A DNA stretch of 64,000 bases from JAXMAO01 sp046350375. GTDB taxonomy: Bacteria > Planctomycetota > Phycisphaerae > UBA1845 > UTPLA1. The notes under the pieces are model-generated. The model searched no databases. It worked only from the letters and a program-made list of their open reading frames with translations, and was not told the origin of the DNA. Both the position numbers and the translations under genes were made by a program. The stretch lies in NCBI GenBank assembly GCA_046350375.1, contig JAXMAO010000002.1, forward strand, positions 458,526-522,525, written 5' to 3'. This document shows, in pieces, positions 18,072 through 26,249 of the stretch (its first letter is position 1; each line of letters starts with the position of its first letter).

Positions 18072-19018
18072 GTCCCCGCCGCCGAATCCGGCGCGTCGCC
18101 CGCCGGCTGCGTCGCCGGGGCCGAACTCGAGTGCCCGGCCTCGTCACACGCGGCGTCCACCTGCACGGTGTGCGTCACCCCGGGCGGCGCCTCGACCGGC
18201 CGCTCGAACGCCCGCCGCGAGATTCGACCCGGATCGCGCCAGTTCGCCACCGTCAGCTCCATGCGGCTTTCCGCGCCCCCGACGCGGACGCTCGGCCAGA
18301 AGACGCGGATGCGCCGCGCGACCAGCGGCCCGGCCTCCCACGCCGCGGCACAGTCGTCGATCTCGGCGTGCATCGCCTGGCGACCGTAGGCGTCGCGGAA
18401 GATCACCCGGCGCACCAGGTACGGCGGCTCGCCGTCGATCCAGTATTCGCGATCGAACTCGTACGCCGCACCGCGCGGCCGCGAGTAGAGCAGCCGGTCG
18501 AACCGCTCTTCGTACAGCCGCGCCGGCCCGAGCAGGTCGGTCCGTCCCTCGGGAAGCGGATTCATGCCGAGCACCTCGGCGAGCTGCTCGGGCCGCACCG
18601 GAATGGTCGTTACGCACGGTTCGCCCAGGTGCGCCCGCCGCCCCCACCAGTACGTAGATACCTCGGGGACGATCCACGCCCAGTACTCCGCGCCGTTGGT
18701 CGCGACCTGCATGATCGGCTCGCCCCCCAGGCCGTGCCGCAGGTCGAGCCGCAGCTCGTCCGGCTTGCGGACCAGCAGCGCGCCCTCGAAGCTGAAGCGG
18801 TGTATGCGATCATTAGAATCCGCCACGTCTGCATTGACGCGCAGCGGCGAGGCATACATCGGCCGGTCCACCCGGGCGGCGTTCTCGTTCACCGTGGCGA
18901 TGACTTCCGACAGCGGCCGGGGCACGCGCGGCCGCGCCGGCGGCGCGGCCGGTGGCGGACAGCCGCACGCCAGCAGCGTCACGGCCGCGCCCGCCAGCAG
19001 CAGGCCGAGCCTACGCAT
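18068..19018 (-). CDS. LolA/LolB-like lipoprotein
   Basis: 316 residues. The lipoprotein signal peptide is LGLLLAGAAVTLLACGCPPP, with two candidate Cys residues. The body (LSEVIATVNENAARV, then FSFEGALLVRKPDELRLDLRHGLG and NGAEYWAWIVPE) follows the half-barrel pattern of LolA/LolB-type lipid-carrier proteins. In planctomycetes such proteins are usually labelled outer-membrane lipoprotein-sorting-like. Start 19018 overlaps the end of the zinc-ribbon gene by eight bases, and the stop overlaps the RDD gene by four. Together this forms a tight three-gene operon. Function is inferred from fold-like pattern only. Confidence 0.6.
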   Translation of the reverse strand: MRRLGLLLAGAAVTLLACGCPPPAAPPARPRVPRPLSEVIATVNENAARVDRPMYASPLRVNADVADSNDRIHRFSFEGALLVRKPDELRLDLRHGLGGEPIMQVATNGAEYWAWIVPEVSTYWWGRRAHLGEPCVTTIPVRPEQLAEVLGMNPLPEGRTDLLGPARLYEERFDRLLYSRPRGAAYEFDREYWIDGEPPYLVRRVIFRDAYGRQAMHAEIDDCAAAWEAGPLVARRIRVFWPSVRVGGAESRMELTVANWRDPGRISRRAFERPVEAPPGVTHTVQVDAACDEAGHSSSAPATQPAGDAPDSAAGT

Positions 19019-19556
19019 CGGCCGGTTCCGGCGGCGCAACCGCGTCGACGTCCGGGCCGGCCGGCGATTCGGTCGCCAGGATGGCGCCCAGCTCGCCCAT
19101 CAGCAGCGTGATGCGCTGCTCGTCCAGCCGGCGGTCCATGAGGCGGTAGGTGGTTTCGGCGCCGGCCCGGCGCAGCAGCCAGTGATCGACCCCCTCGTCG
19201 CGCAGCGAGCGCTCATACTTCAAGACGCGCCGCCGCATCAGGATCAGCGCCAGCACGAACCGGAAATCGCGCCGCAGATCGTCCGCGGCGTGATCCTCCA
19301 GCCGCTCGAAAAACGTCAGCAGCGTGGCATCGTCGACCAGCAGCCGGCGCTTGGGTTGGCGCGGCGGCGGCACGCGCGACCGGAAGTAGCACAGCGCCTC
19401 GGTCGGCGGCGCGCCCCAGCAGGCGTTGCAGGTATCGACGCGCTGCAGCCCGGCCGGACGATCGAGCACGGCGCTGAAGTAGGCCTCGCCGGCGCCCAGC
19501 GTTCGGCCACAGGCGCTGCACTGCCCGGCGCCGCGCGAAATCTCGTAGTCACCCAT
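19011..19556 (-). CDS. Zinc-ribbon protein of unknown function
   Basis: 181 residues. It begins GAGQCSACGRTLGAGEAYFSAVL and continues with a second pair in DTCNACWGAPP, giving a CxxC-x(n)-CxxC zinc ribbon in the first 60 residues. The remainder is helical and charged (LLTFFERLEDHAADDLRRDFRF, LILMRRRVLKYERSLRDEG). Soluble, presumably cytoplasmic. First gene of the operon with the LolA-like lipoprotein and RDD protein, which suggests a common envelope-related role. I do not recognise a named family. Confidence 0.6.
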   Translation of the reverse strand: MGDYEISRGAGQCSACGRTLGAGEAYFSAVLDRPAGLQRVDTCNACWGAPPTEALCYFRSRVPPPRQPKRRLLVDDATLLTFFERLEDHAADDLRRDFRFVLALILMRRRVLKYERSLRDEGVDHWLLRRAGAETTYRLMDRRLDEQRITLLMGELGAILATESPAGPDVDAVAPPEPADA

Positions 19557-19653
19557 TCCGACTCTCGCCTCTCTCCGACGACATCGGCAACGCAGCCCGC
19601 GGCGCCGCAACCCGCCGCGCGGAGCAGCCGCACGTTCCGCGATTCAGTGTGCC

Positions 19654-20376
19654 TCAGGCCCGTCGCGCCACGCGCCCGGCCACCGGCGCGCTGCCCGCGG
19701 CGCCGACTGGCGGCCTGGCGACGGCCTCAGGCGGTGCGGCCTTTTCGGCCGGCGGCCGCGACTCGGTTGCGATCCGCCGGCGGCGGCGCACCTGGTAATA
19801 CTCGTAGGCTCCCCAGCCTGCCAGCGCCAGCACGAGCGCCGCCAGGCCGACCATCTGCGCGGTGCGGACGTCGCCGGCCAGCCGGTCGATGGTCGCACCG
19901 CAGCGCTCGCCCAGCCAGATCAGCGTCGGCACCGACACCAGCGCCGCCGAGCCGTCGATCATCAGGAACTTCGCCGGTCGCACGCGGAAGATGCCGGCCG
20001 TGATGAACATCACCGAGCGAATGCCCGGCATGAACCGCGCGACAAAGATGATCTTCGCGCCGTGTGCGGCGAACATCCCCTCGGCGCGCTGCAGCAGCCA
20101 CGGCGACGCCACGCGGCGCAGCCACTTGTGGTCGAGAATGTGCTCGCCATAGCGCCGCCCCATCGAATAGAGCAGCGTGTCGCCGACCAGCACGCCGAGC
20201 ATGCCGATGACGATCATCGGCACCATCGCGGCCTGCTGCTTGTGAACCAGCCAGCCGGCCGCCAGCAGCGGAATGTCCTCCGGCAGCGGCACCCCCAGGC
20301 CGGCCACGAACAGCACCACGAACAGCCCGACGTAGGGCGCGTGCTGGAGGTACTGAAACAGAAAGCTGTCGCTCAT
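19654..20376 (-). CDS. DedA-family membrane protein
   Basis: 240 residues with five to six membrane segments. The family signature is visible: FVAGLGVPLPEDIPLLAAG near the start, GDTLLYSMGRRYG, and FVARFMPGIRSVMFITAGIFR with the conserved Arg and Pro residues. DedA/VTT proteins act as polyprenyl-phosphate or phospholipid flippases and support proton homeostasis. A basic, Pro/Ala-rich cytoplasmic tail of about 45 residues follows the last helix. It sits downstream of the parB-HEAT pair on the same strand with a 48-base gap. Confidence 0.85.
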   Translation of the reverse strand: MSDSFLFQYLQHAPYVGLFVVLFVAGLGVPLPEDIPLLAAGWLVHKQQAAMVPMIVIGMLGVLVGDTLLYSMGRRYGEHILDHKWLRRVASPWLLQRAEGMFAAHGAKIIFVARFMPGIRSVMFITAGIFRVRPAKFLMIDGSAALVSVPTLIWLGERCGATIDRLAGDVRTAQMVGLAALVLALAGWGAYEYYQVRRRRRIATESRPPAEKAAPPEAVARPPVGAAGSAPVAGRVARRA

Positions 20377-20424
20377 CGATCGCGATTATCCCCTGTCGAA
20401 CTTCGTCACGCGAGCACGCCCGCG

Positions 20425-21327
20425 CTACCGCGCCGCCCGCGGCTGCACCGCCGCCCACTGCTTCGCCTGCCGAACGCCCATTTCGTCGCCGGAAAAACCG
20501 CGCCCGGTCAGCTTGCCGATCGCCCGCGCCGCCGCATGCCGAACGGTCGCGTCCGAGTCCCCCAGCACCGACACCAGCGCATCCACAGCACCAATGCCAC
20601 CGCCGCCCGCCGCCACCTCGACCGCCCGGGCGCGAACCCGCGCATCCGGATCGCCCAGAAACGGGTCGAGCATCACCATCGCCGCCCGCGGCCGCCGCTC
20701 GCCGATCAGCCCGACCAGCCATAACCTTCGGTCGGCGTCCACCTTGTCGCGCAGCGACCGCAGCCCGTCGACGCCCGCCTCTCCCAGGCCGACCAGCCCA
20801 TCGCAGACCACGTCCACCACCGCCGGGGTCGACACATCCAGACACTCGACCAGCCGCGCCGCGGCCTGCGCCGGGGGCGCGATCTTCGCCAGCGCCGCAA
20901 CGGCATTGGCCGCGACCGTCTCGCTGTTGGCGCGGCGCAGGTCAAACAGCAGCCGCTCGACCCTCGGCCGATCGACGAACTGCGCGCACAGCCGCACCCC
21001 CGCCAGCCGCTGACGCTCGCTGCCGCCCCGCTCGGCCGCCGCCAGGATCATCGGGAGCAGTCGGTCGGCCACGCGCTCGCGGCGGCGCAGCTGCTGCACG
21101 ACATAGGCCAGCTCGTCCGGCGTGCGGTGCTCGATCGAGGCAATGAAGTCGTTGACGCGCTGCTGCTCGCCGCGCCCCTGCCAGTAGTTGATGATCAGGT
21201 AGGACAGCGACCCGACGATCGAGACCGTCAAGGCGCACGCCACCACGCCCACCACGAGATGGCCGATCCAGTCGCGGCGCGGCGCCGGCTGCAACGTGCC
21301 CCACTGCGTCGGCTCGGCCCGGGTCAT
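20425..21327 (-). CDS. Membrane-anchored HEAT-repeat protein
   Basis: 300 residues. A short cytoplasmic N-terminus is followed by one membrane helix (VVGVVACALTVSIVGSLSYLII, residues 25-46). About eight helical HEAT-type repeats follow, e.g. AVVDVVCDGLVGLGEAGVDGLRSL, DPFLGDPDARVRARAVEVAA and LVSVLGDSDATVRHAAARAIGKL. Such repeats mediate protein-protein contacts. Its ATG overlaps the parB stop by four bases (ATGA), so it is co-translated with ParB. That coupling suggests a role near the envelope in chromosome segregation or cell-cycle control, but this is inference. Confidence 0.75.
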   Translation of the reverse strand: MTRAEPTQWGTLQPAPRRDWIGHLVVGVVACALTVSIVGSLSYLIINYWQGRGEQQRVNDFIASIEHRTPDELAYVVQQLRRRERVADRLLPMILAAAERGGSERQRLAGVRLCAQFVDRPRVERLLFDLRRANSETVAANAVAALAKIAPPAQAAARLVECLDVSTPAVVDVVCDGLVGLGEAGVDGLRSLRDKVDADRRLWLVGLIGERRPRAAMVMLDPFLGDPDARVRARAVEVAAGGGGIGAVDALVSVLGDSDATVRHAAARAIGKLTGRGFSGDEMGVRQAKQWAAVQPRAAR

Positions 21328-22229
21328 GATTCGCGCGCCACGCCCAAAGCGGCCGTAATCCGCTCAAAATCGTCGAGACTGTAGTACTCGATCACGATTC
21401 GCCCCGTGTGCCGCTTGCGCCCTTCGCGGATCGACACGCGCGTCCGCGTCGCGTCCGAAAGAGCCCGCTCCATCTCGCTGACGGCCGGTCGCTTGGCTGG
21501 CGCCGCCGCCGGCGGTTCGACCGTGCCGCCGGCCCGCGCCGCGCTCTCGGTCTGCCGCACCGACCAGCCCTCGGCAAAGGCCCGCGCCGCCAGCCGCGAT
21601 CGTACCGGAGCCGCGCCGGCGGCCAAAATTGCCTTGGCGTGGCCGATCGACAGTCCACCTGTCGCGACCAGATCGAGCACGTCCACTGGCAGGTCGAGAA
21701 TCCGCAGGTAATTGGCGACCGTGCTGCGGTCTTCGCCGAGCCGCCGCGCCAATTCATCATTATCTATATTCAATCTAGATTTCATCTCGAAGTAGGCCCG
21801 GGCCCGCTCCACCGCGTTCAGGTCGGCGCGGTGCAGATTCTCCGCCAGCGCCAGCTCCAGCAGCTCGGTGTCGTCCGCGTCGCGCACGATCGCCGGAATG
21901 TGCGACAAGCCCGCCAGCCGCGCCGCCCGCCAGCGCCGTTCGCCCGCCACCAGCTCATAGCCACCGCCGCGCGGTCGCACGATCACCGGCTGCAGTGTGC
22001 CGCGCTGGGACAGCGAATCGGCCAGCGCGCGCAAGGCCGCGTCGTCAAACGTCTTTCGCGGCTGGGCGGGGTTGGCGCGAATCTGCTCGATCGGCAGCTC
22101 GGCAAGTCGTGGCGACAGTCGCAGAGACGGTTGATCGGCCTCAGCCGCTTGCGTGACCTGAACGGGCGAGTCAATCGGAATGATGGAGCTTAGTCCGCGT
22201 CCGAGCCGCCTGGGTTGCTCGCGTGACAT
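21324..22229 (-). CDS. parB: Chromosome-partitioning protein ParB
   Basis: 301 residues. RRLGRGLSSIIP opens the N-terminal ParA-interacting segment. LPIEQIRANPAQPRKTF is the start of the ParB/Srx CTPase fold, and GERRWRAARLAGL and ENLHRADLNAVERA are the nucleotide-binding motifs. A helix-turn-helix (DELARRLGEDRSTVANYLRIL) that reads parS follows, then a C-terminal dimer domain. ParB loads at parS and slides as a CTP clamp. The usual neighbour parA is not adjacent; a HEAT protein follows instead. The start at 22229 is set by the MSREQPRRLGRG opening. Two parS sites lie 100-185 bases upstream. Confidence 0.95.
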   Translation of the reverse strand: MSREQPRRLGRGLSSIIPIDSPVQVTQAAEADQPSLRLSPRLAELPIEQIRANPAQPRKTFDDAALRALADSLSQRGTLQPVIVRPRGGGYELVAGERRWRAARLAGLSHIPAIVRDADDTELLELALAENLHRADLNAVERARAYFEMKSRLNIDNDELARRLGEDRSTVANYLRILDLPVDVLDLVATGGLSIGHAKAILAAGAAPVRSRLAARAFAEGWSVRQTESAARAGGTVEPPAAAPAKRPAVSEMERALSDATRTRVSIREGRKRHTGRIVIEYYSLDDFERITAALGVARES

Positions 22230-22263
22230 GGTATCTGGCCTCCGTGCACCGAAATCTGGCAGG

Positions 22264-22292
22264 ATGGTAGAAGGAGGTGAGGACGCGGTCAA
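22264..22292 (-). promoter_or_regulatory. Promoter of parB
   Basis: On the minus strand TTGACC (22287-22292), 17 bases, TACCAT (22264-22269). Transcription would begin near 22257, about 28 bases before the ATG. The nearer parS site is 37 bases upstream of the -35 box. Confidence 0.5.
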
Positions 22293-22328
22293 TGTGCCGA
22301 ATTCCGGTTGGCGGCCGCGACCGAGGGA

Positions 22329-22344
22329 CGTTCCACGTGGAACG
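22329..22344. promoter_or_regulatory. parS site 1
   Basis: CGTTCCACGTGGAACG is a perfect 16-base palindrome built on the parS core TTCCACGTGGAA (consensus TGTTtCACGTGaAACA). It lies between divergent parB and the small lipoprotein gene. Confidence 0.92.
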
Positions 22345-22398
22345 GATCCCTGGTCTCGTGTTGGCCCAATCGCCGAACAGCGTCGCGCCATACGCCTC

Positions 22399-22414
22399 TG
22401 TTCCACGTAGAACA
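22399..22414. promoter_or_regulatory. parS site 2
   Basis: TGTTCCACGTAGAACA matches the parS consensus with one break in symmetry (A where G is expected in the second half). Its centre is 70 bases from that of site 1, about seven helical turns. Confidence 0.88.
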
Positions 22415-22510
22415 GCCGGATTGGGCGGTGCGCCCGGGCCCCAGGCGAGCGCCACCACGGTTACAGGATATTACATGAAGGGACCGACCCGCGTCCCCGA
22501 GAGTCATCGA

Positions 22511-22894
22511 ATGAAACCGATTCGCACCTCGTACACCTGGCCGGCTCTGTTCCTTGCGCTGGCAACGGCCGGCATCATGGCCGGATGCGGCGATCCGATC
22601 GCCGTTTCGCGCCGCCAGCAGCGGATCCTCAACGTCAGCGACAGATTGGCAGACCTCGCCAAAGTTGAACGCGGCCGACCCGCACGCCTGCAGGCGGCCA
22701 CAGTCTCCGCACAGGAACTGACCCGCTCTCAGAACGAGACGGCACGGCAGAACTTCGCTTGGTACGCCAAGGAGTGGCGCGACGAGCAGGACCGATTCAT
22801 CCAGCGCCAGCCGGCCTACGGGAAGGAGCTGGAGCACCAAATCCGCGGCGATCCGGTGCGGGCCCGAGAGACGGCGGCCGGGTTCATCGACTAA
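22511..22894 (+). CDS. Small lipoprotein
   Basis: 127 residues from ATG 22511 (an alternative ATG at 22475 adds 12 residues). The signal peptide PALFLALATAGIMAGC gives a lipobox MAGC. The mature part is charged and helical (QRILNVSDRLADLAKVERGRPARL, NFAWYAKEWRDEQDRF). No family recognised. Divergent from parB across the parS sites and followed after 27 bases by the small Cys-rich gene. Confidence 0.65.
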   Translation: MKPIRTSYTWPALFLALATAGIMAGCGDPIAVSRRQQRILNVSDRLADLAKVERGRPARLQAATVSAQELTRSQNETARQNFAWYAKEWRDEQDRFIQRQPAYGKELEHQIRGDPVRARETAAGFID

Positions 22895-22921
22895 GCTCAT
22901 GGTGGCGAGCGGAGTCGATCG

Positions 22922-23275
22922 ATGATTCAGTGCAGTGATTGCGAGATGTGCGAACGATCGGGCAACGGGCAGCTGCGATTCTCGTGCGACCCATTTAGTA
23001 ACATAAAAGAACCAGAATGTCTCATGAAGTGGCAGATTCTGCGCCAGACCGAGCTGAGCCAGAAGGTCGATCGGCTGGTCGCGGCCTATGAGGCCACGGT
23101 GCAGATGTACCGCCGGCTCGCCCCCCTCCAGGAGAAGATGTTCCGGCACATGCAGCGCGAGATCGACGACGTTGAAGAGGCCGACCGCTGGAAGATCGAC
23201 ACCGACGAGCATGAACCGGACAGCGAAGCCGACGCCGATGACGACCGCGACGACGATCGCGGGAAGCGATTCTGA
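22922..23275 (+). CDS. Small Cys-rich protein conserved in planctomycetes
   Basis: 117 residues. The N-terminus is a four-Cys motif (IQCSDCEMCERSGNG, then FSCDP and EPECLMKWQ) that could bind zinc. It is followed by a helix with QKVDRLVAAYEATVQMYRRLAPLQEKMFRHMQREIDD and a highly acidic tail rich in Asp. The sequence style agrees with a small protein that I recall as conserved in planctomycete genomes; no function is known to me. It is 27 bases after the lipoprotein gene. Confidence 0.65.
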   Translation: MIQCSDCEMCERSGNGQLRFSCDPFSNIKEPECLMKWQILRQTELSQKVDRLVAAYEATVQMYRRLAPLQEKMFRHMQREIDDVEEADRWKIDTDEHEPDSEADADDDRDDDRGKRF

Positions 23276-23446
23276 TCTCCCGCGCTTTGCCGCATGGGGG
23301 CTGTTGGCGGGCCCCGGTCTGGCCGAAGCTGAGGTGTGGCGCCGCCGCGAAACGGTTCGTGGGGGGCGCAGAATCTGCCGGCCCGTGCGGCTTGCCGCGG
23401 AAAGTCGCGAGCCGGGCGCCGGTCCGGCGCAGAATCCGGGTTGCGG

Positions 23447-24496
23447 GTGTCGTCACAGACTCGCGAAAAGCTGGGGACCGAAGAGCTCGCCATCGTGCTC
23501 AGTCATTACGACGTGGGCGTGGTGCGCGAGATCCGCGAGTTCGCGCGCGGCTCGCACCGCGCCGCCAAGCTGGTGCTCAAGACTGATCGCGGCATGTACC
23601 TGCTGAAGCGCCGGCCGCGCGGCCAGAGCGACCCGGCCCGGGTCAGCTTCGCCCACGAGCTTCAGGAGTTTCTCCGCGAGCGCAACTTCCCGCTGCCGCA
23701 CCTCATCCTGACGCGCGACGGCGGACATTCACTGGTCCGATTGTCTGACTGGGTCTATGAGCTCTTCGAGTTCATCCCCGGCGAACCCTACGACCAGAGC
23801 CTGCTGACCACCTACGAGGCCGGAAAAACGCTCGGGCTATATCATCGACTGGCGGTCGAGTGCCGCCCGCAGCACAAGCCGCCTTCCGGGCACTACCACG
23901 CCGCCGCCGTGGTGCGCCGCTATCTCGGCGAGCTGGCGCCGCGCCTGGCCGAGAAGACCCACGCCCGCGATCACCCCGAACAGGCCCAGACGCTGTGCGA
24001 CGCCATTCTGAACGCCTACGACCGCGCCGGGCAGGCCGCCGAAGACCTCGGACTGCTGTCGTGGGAGCCGCAGGTCGTGCATTCCGACTGGCACCCCGGG
24101 AACATGCTCTTCGCGCAAGGCCGGGTCGTGGCGGTCATCGACTACGACGCCGCGCGAATCCAGCCGCGCGTCATGGACGTCGCCAACGGGGTGTTGCAGT
24201 TTTCGCTCGTCACCGGCTCGCGCAATCCCGACACCTGGCCCGATTACACCGACGAGCCGCGGGCCAAGCGCTTCCTGCGCGGCTACGATGAGATCAACGT
24301 GCTCAGCGTCGCCGAGCTGAAGTGCGTGCCGCTGCTGATGATCGAGGCGCTGATCGCCGAGACGGTCATCCCGGTCTGGACGACCGGCGCGTTCGCAGGG
24401 CTGGATGGCTTCCGGTTTCTCACCATGGTGATGCGCAAGGTGGAATGGCTGGAACGCGGCGGCGCGCCGATGGTCGCCGACCTGCAAGAGGCCTAG
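23447..24496 (+). CDS. Aminoglycoside phosphotransferase / CotS-like kinase family protein
   Basis: About 349 residues from GTG 23447 (TTG 23441 is an alternative). The N-lobe has AAKLVLKTDRGMYLLKRRPRG. The C-lobe has the catalytic loop VVHSDWHPGNMLF (HxDxxxxN) and the metal-binding VAVIDYDAARIQP. This is the APH fold, whose members phosphorylate small molecules such as choline, homoserine or antibiotics; the CotS/YcbJ branch fits best. A resistance role is not implied. The start is uncertain because no good ribosome site is visible; 170 bases upstream hold no other gene. Confidence 0.75.
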   Translation: MSSQTREKLGTEELAIVLSHYDVGVVREIREFARGSHRAAKLVLKTDRGMYLLKRRPRGQSDPARVSFAHELQEFLRERNFPLPHLILTRDGGHSLVRLSDWVYELFEFIPGEPYDQSLLTTYEAGKTLGLYHRLAVECRPQHKPPSGHYHAAAVVRRYLGELAPRLAEKTHARDHPEQAQTLCDAILNAYDRAGQAAEDLGLLSWEPQVVHSDWHPGNMLFAQGRVVAVIDYDAARIQPRVMDVANGVLQFSLVTGSRNPDTWPDYTDEPRAKRFLRGYDEINVLSVAELKCVPLLMIEALIAETVIPVWTTGAFAGLDGFRFLTMVMRKVEWLERGGAPMVADLQEA

Positions 24497-24518
24497 CGGC
24501 TCCGACCAGCCGCGGCTG

Positions 24519-25349
24519 ATGACGGACTTGAACGAGATGCGACGACTTCGACCCCTGCTGATAGCGTGGATGCTCGCCGCCGCGAATGCCGCGCCAGCCC
24601 ACGGACAGACCTCCGCCCCGGCCGACGCGCCGCCCACGACACATCCCGACGCAGCCCATGACGAGCCGATGGAGGCGCTGATCGCCCGGCTGGCGGCGCC
24701 GCTCGAAGCCACGCGCCGGCAGTCGGCCGAGAAACTGGCGCTGCGCGGCCCGGCGATCTACGAGCCGCTGGCCCGCGCGTTCGCCGTCAGCAGCAGCTAC
24801 GAAGAGAAGCGGCGGATCCGCCAGGTGGCCGAGCGGGTCTTCTACGAGCAGAAGCTGGGACCGATGCCGCCGTTCCTGGGCATTCAGTACGAAGAAGACG
24901 ATGAGAGCGACCCGCGGCTGGCGCGCGAGCCGCGCGTGCCCAACGCCACGCGCGTCGGCGTGGCGGTCCGCGACGTGATCCCCGGCACGGCGGCCTCCGA
25001 CTGCGGACTGCTGCGCGGCGATTTCATCGTCGCCGTCAACGGGCAGCCGCTCCTCAAGTCACCGAGCGGGCGCGCCTTCCCGCAATGGATCGTGCAGCAG
25101 CAGGTCGGCGCCCGGTGCGAACTGGCGGTCTATCGCGGCCAGACGCGGATGACGGTCGCCACGCGGCTGCGGCGCCGGCCGGTCAACGTTCCCGGCGCGC
25201 TGCCGCAGCAGGCGCTGGAGCGCGCGGTCGCGCTCCGCGCCGAGTTTGTCTCGTGGTGGCGGGCGAATTTCGATCCGTCGGGCGCGCTGCTCGGCCCGTC
25301 GCCGGCGGACCGCGACCCGGCCTGGCAGCTCTCGGCGCCCGACCGCTGA
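24519..25349 (+). CDS. Exported PDZ-domain protein
   Basis: 276 residues. The signal peptide LLIAWMLAAANAAPAHG precedes a Pro/Ala linker and a helical stretch (residues 50-110, LAAPLEATRRQSAEKLALRG). A PDZ domain follows (residues 120-215): PFLGIQYEEDD, ATRVGVAVRDVIPGTAASDCGLLRGDFIVAVNGQPL and TRMTVATRLRRRP. There is no protease domain, so it is probably an adaptor. ATG 24537 is an alternative start that fits the signal peptide equally well. It follows the kinase gene by 22 bases and converges with the beta-lactamase gene. Confidence 0.8.
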   Translation: MTDLNEMRRLRPLLIAWMLAAANAAPAHGQTSAPADAPPTTHPDAAHDEPMEALIARLAAPLEATRRQSAEKLALRGPAIYEPLARAFAVSSSYEEKRRIRQVAERVFYEQKLGPMPPFLGIQYEEDDESDPRLAREPRVPNATRVGVAVRDVIPGTAASDCGLLRGDFIVAVNGQPLLKSPSGRAFPQWIVQQQVGARCELAVYRGQTRMTVATRLRRRPVNVPGALPQQALERAVALRAEFVSWWRANFDPSGALLGPSPADRDPAWQLSAPDR

Positions 25350-25381
25350 CCGCGTGCACGGTCGCCCGTGCCGAAACCTAT

Positions 25382-25416
25382 GCGGGCGGGCCGCGCCACG
25401 CGTCCGACCCGCCCGC
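25382..25416. terminator. Hairpin between convergent PDZ and beta-lactamase genes
   Basis: GCGGGCGGG (25382-25390) is perfectly complementary to CCCGCCCGC (25408-25416), with an inner loop that can pair further. It stands between two converging stops and may terminate both ways, but it lacks a T run. Confidence 0.5.
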
Positions 25417-25448
25417 GGACAATCCCCTCCGGCCGCCCGCCGTGGGCA

Positions 25449-26249
25449 TCAATCACGCACCAGCCGCATTTCCTTCAGGATGTCCCACGTGATCTCGCGC
25501 GCCTGTCGGCCGCCGGCGTCGTGCGACGCGGCGATGTTGGTCACAAACACAAACTCTCGCGGCCCGGAGCGGACCTGGCCGACGAACCACCCCATGACCA
25601 TCTGGTTGTCGCGCCCCTGGGTGCCGGTCTTGCCGCTCCAGCTCCAGTCGCCCGACGCCCGCTGCACCAGCAGCCGCCGGACCAGCGCCATGTGGGCGCG
25701 CTGGAACGGCAGTCGATCGGAGTAGAGCCGCGTCAGGAATTCGAGCTGCTCGCGGGGCGAGATTTCGAGCGTGCCGTCGATCCAGAAGTCGGTCAGGCGT
25801 CCGCGGCAGGCCTCGTTGCCGTAGCCGACGTCGTGCAGAAACTTCGCCATCCGTTCTTCGCCCACACCCTGGGCGACGCGGCGGAAGTACCACACCACCG
25901 AGTTCTGAATCGCGCTGGCGAGCGTGTGGTCCTGCTGCCACACCTTGACCGGCTGCGGCGTCCCGTCGTAGGCGAAGCGGGTGTGTTCGTCGACCAGCAC
26001 GCCCGACTCCAGCCCGGCCAGCGCGTTGAAGATCTTGAAGGTGGAGCAGGGGCTGAGGCGCTGCTCGCAGCGCGGCTCGCCCCACGAAAGGGTCCAGCCG
26101 TTCTTCAGGTCGCGCAGCAGGAAGCAGCCCTCCAGTCCGCGAAAGTGGCTGGCGAGCCGGATGGCGGGCAGCCCGCGCGAGGCGCGGGCCGGGGTTTGCA
26201 TGGTGGGGATCAGTCCCAGGGCGATAACCGACGCGGTCACAAACGGCAT
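25449..26249 (-). CDS. Class D (OXA-type) beta-lactamase
   Basis: 266 residues with a signal peptide (ASVIALGLIPTMQTPARA) for export. All class D marks are present. CSTFKIF carries the nucleophile Ser69 and Lys72. Ser117-Val-Val is the SxV motif, Tyr143-Gly-Asn is YGN, and Trp156 in DFWIDG is the residue that stabilises carboxylated lysine. Lys207-Thr-Gly (WSGKTGTQG) is the KTG box. The length is typical of OXA enzymes, so activity against beta-lactams is plausible. A few class D homologues are non-hydrolytic penicillin sensors (BlaR-like), but this protein has no membrane sensor part. AAAGGAG precedes the ATG at 26249. No mobile element is near, so it looks intrinsic. Confidence 0.9.
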   Translation of the reverse strand: MPFVTASVIALGLIPTMQTPARASRGLPAIRLASHFRGLEGCFLLRDLKNGWTLSWGEPRCEQRLSPCSTFKIFNALAGLESGVLVDEHTRFAYDGTPQPVKVWQQDHTLASAIQNSVVWYFRRVAQGVGEERMAKFLHDVGYGNEACRGRLTDFWIDGTLEISPREQLEFLTRLYSDRLPFQRAHMALVRRLLVQRASGDWSWSGKTGTQGRDNQMVMGWFVGQVRSGPREFVFVTNIAASHDAGGRQAREITWDILKEMRLVRD

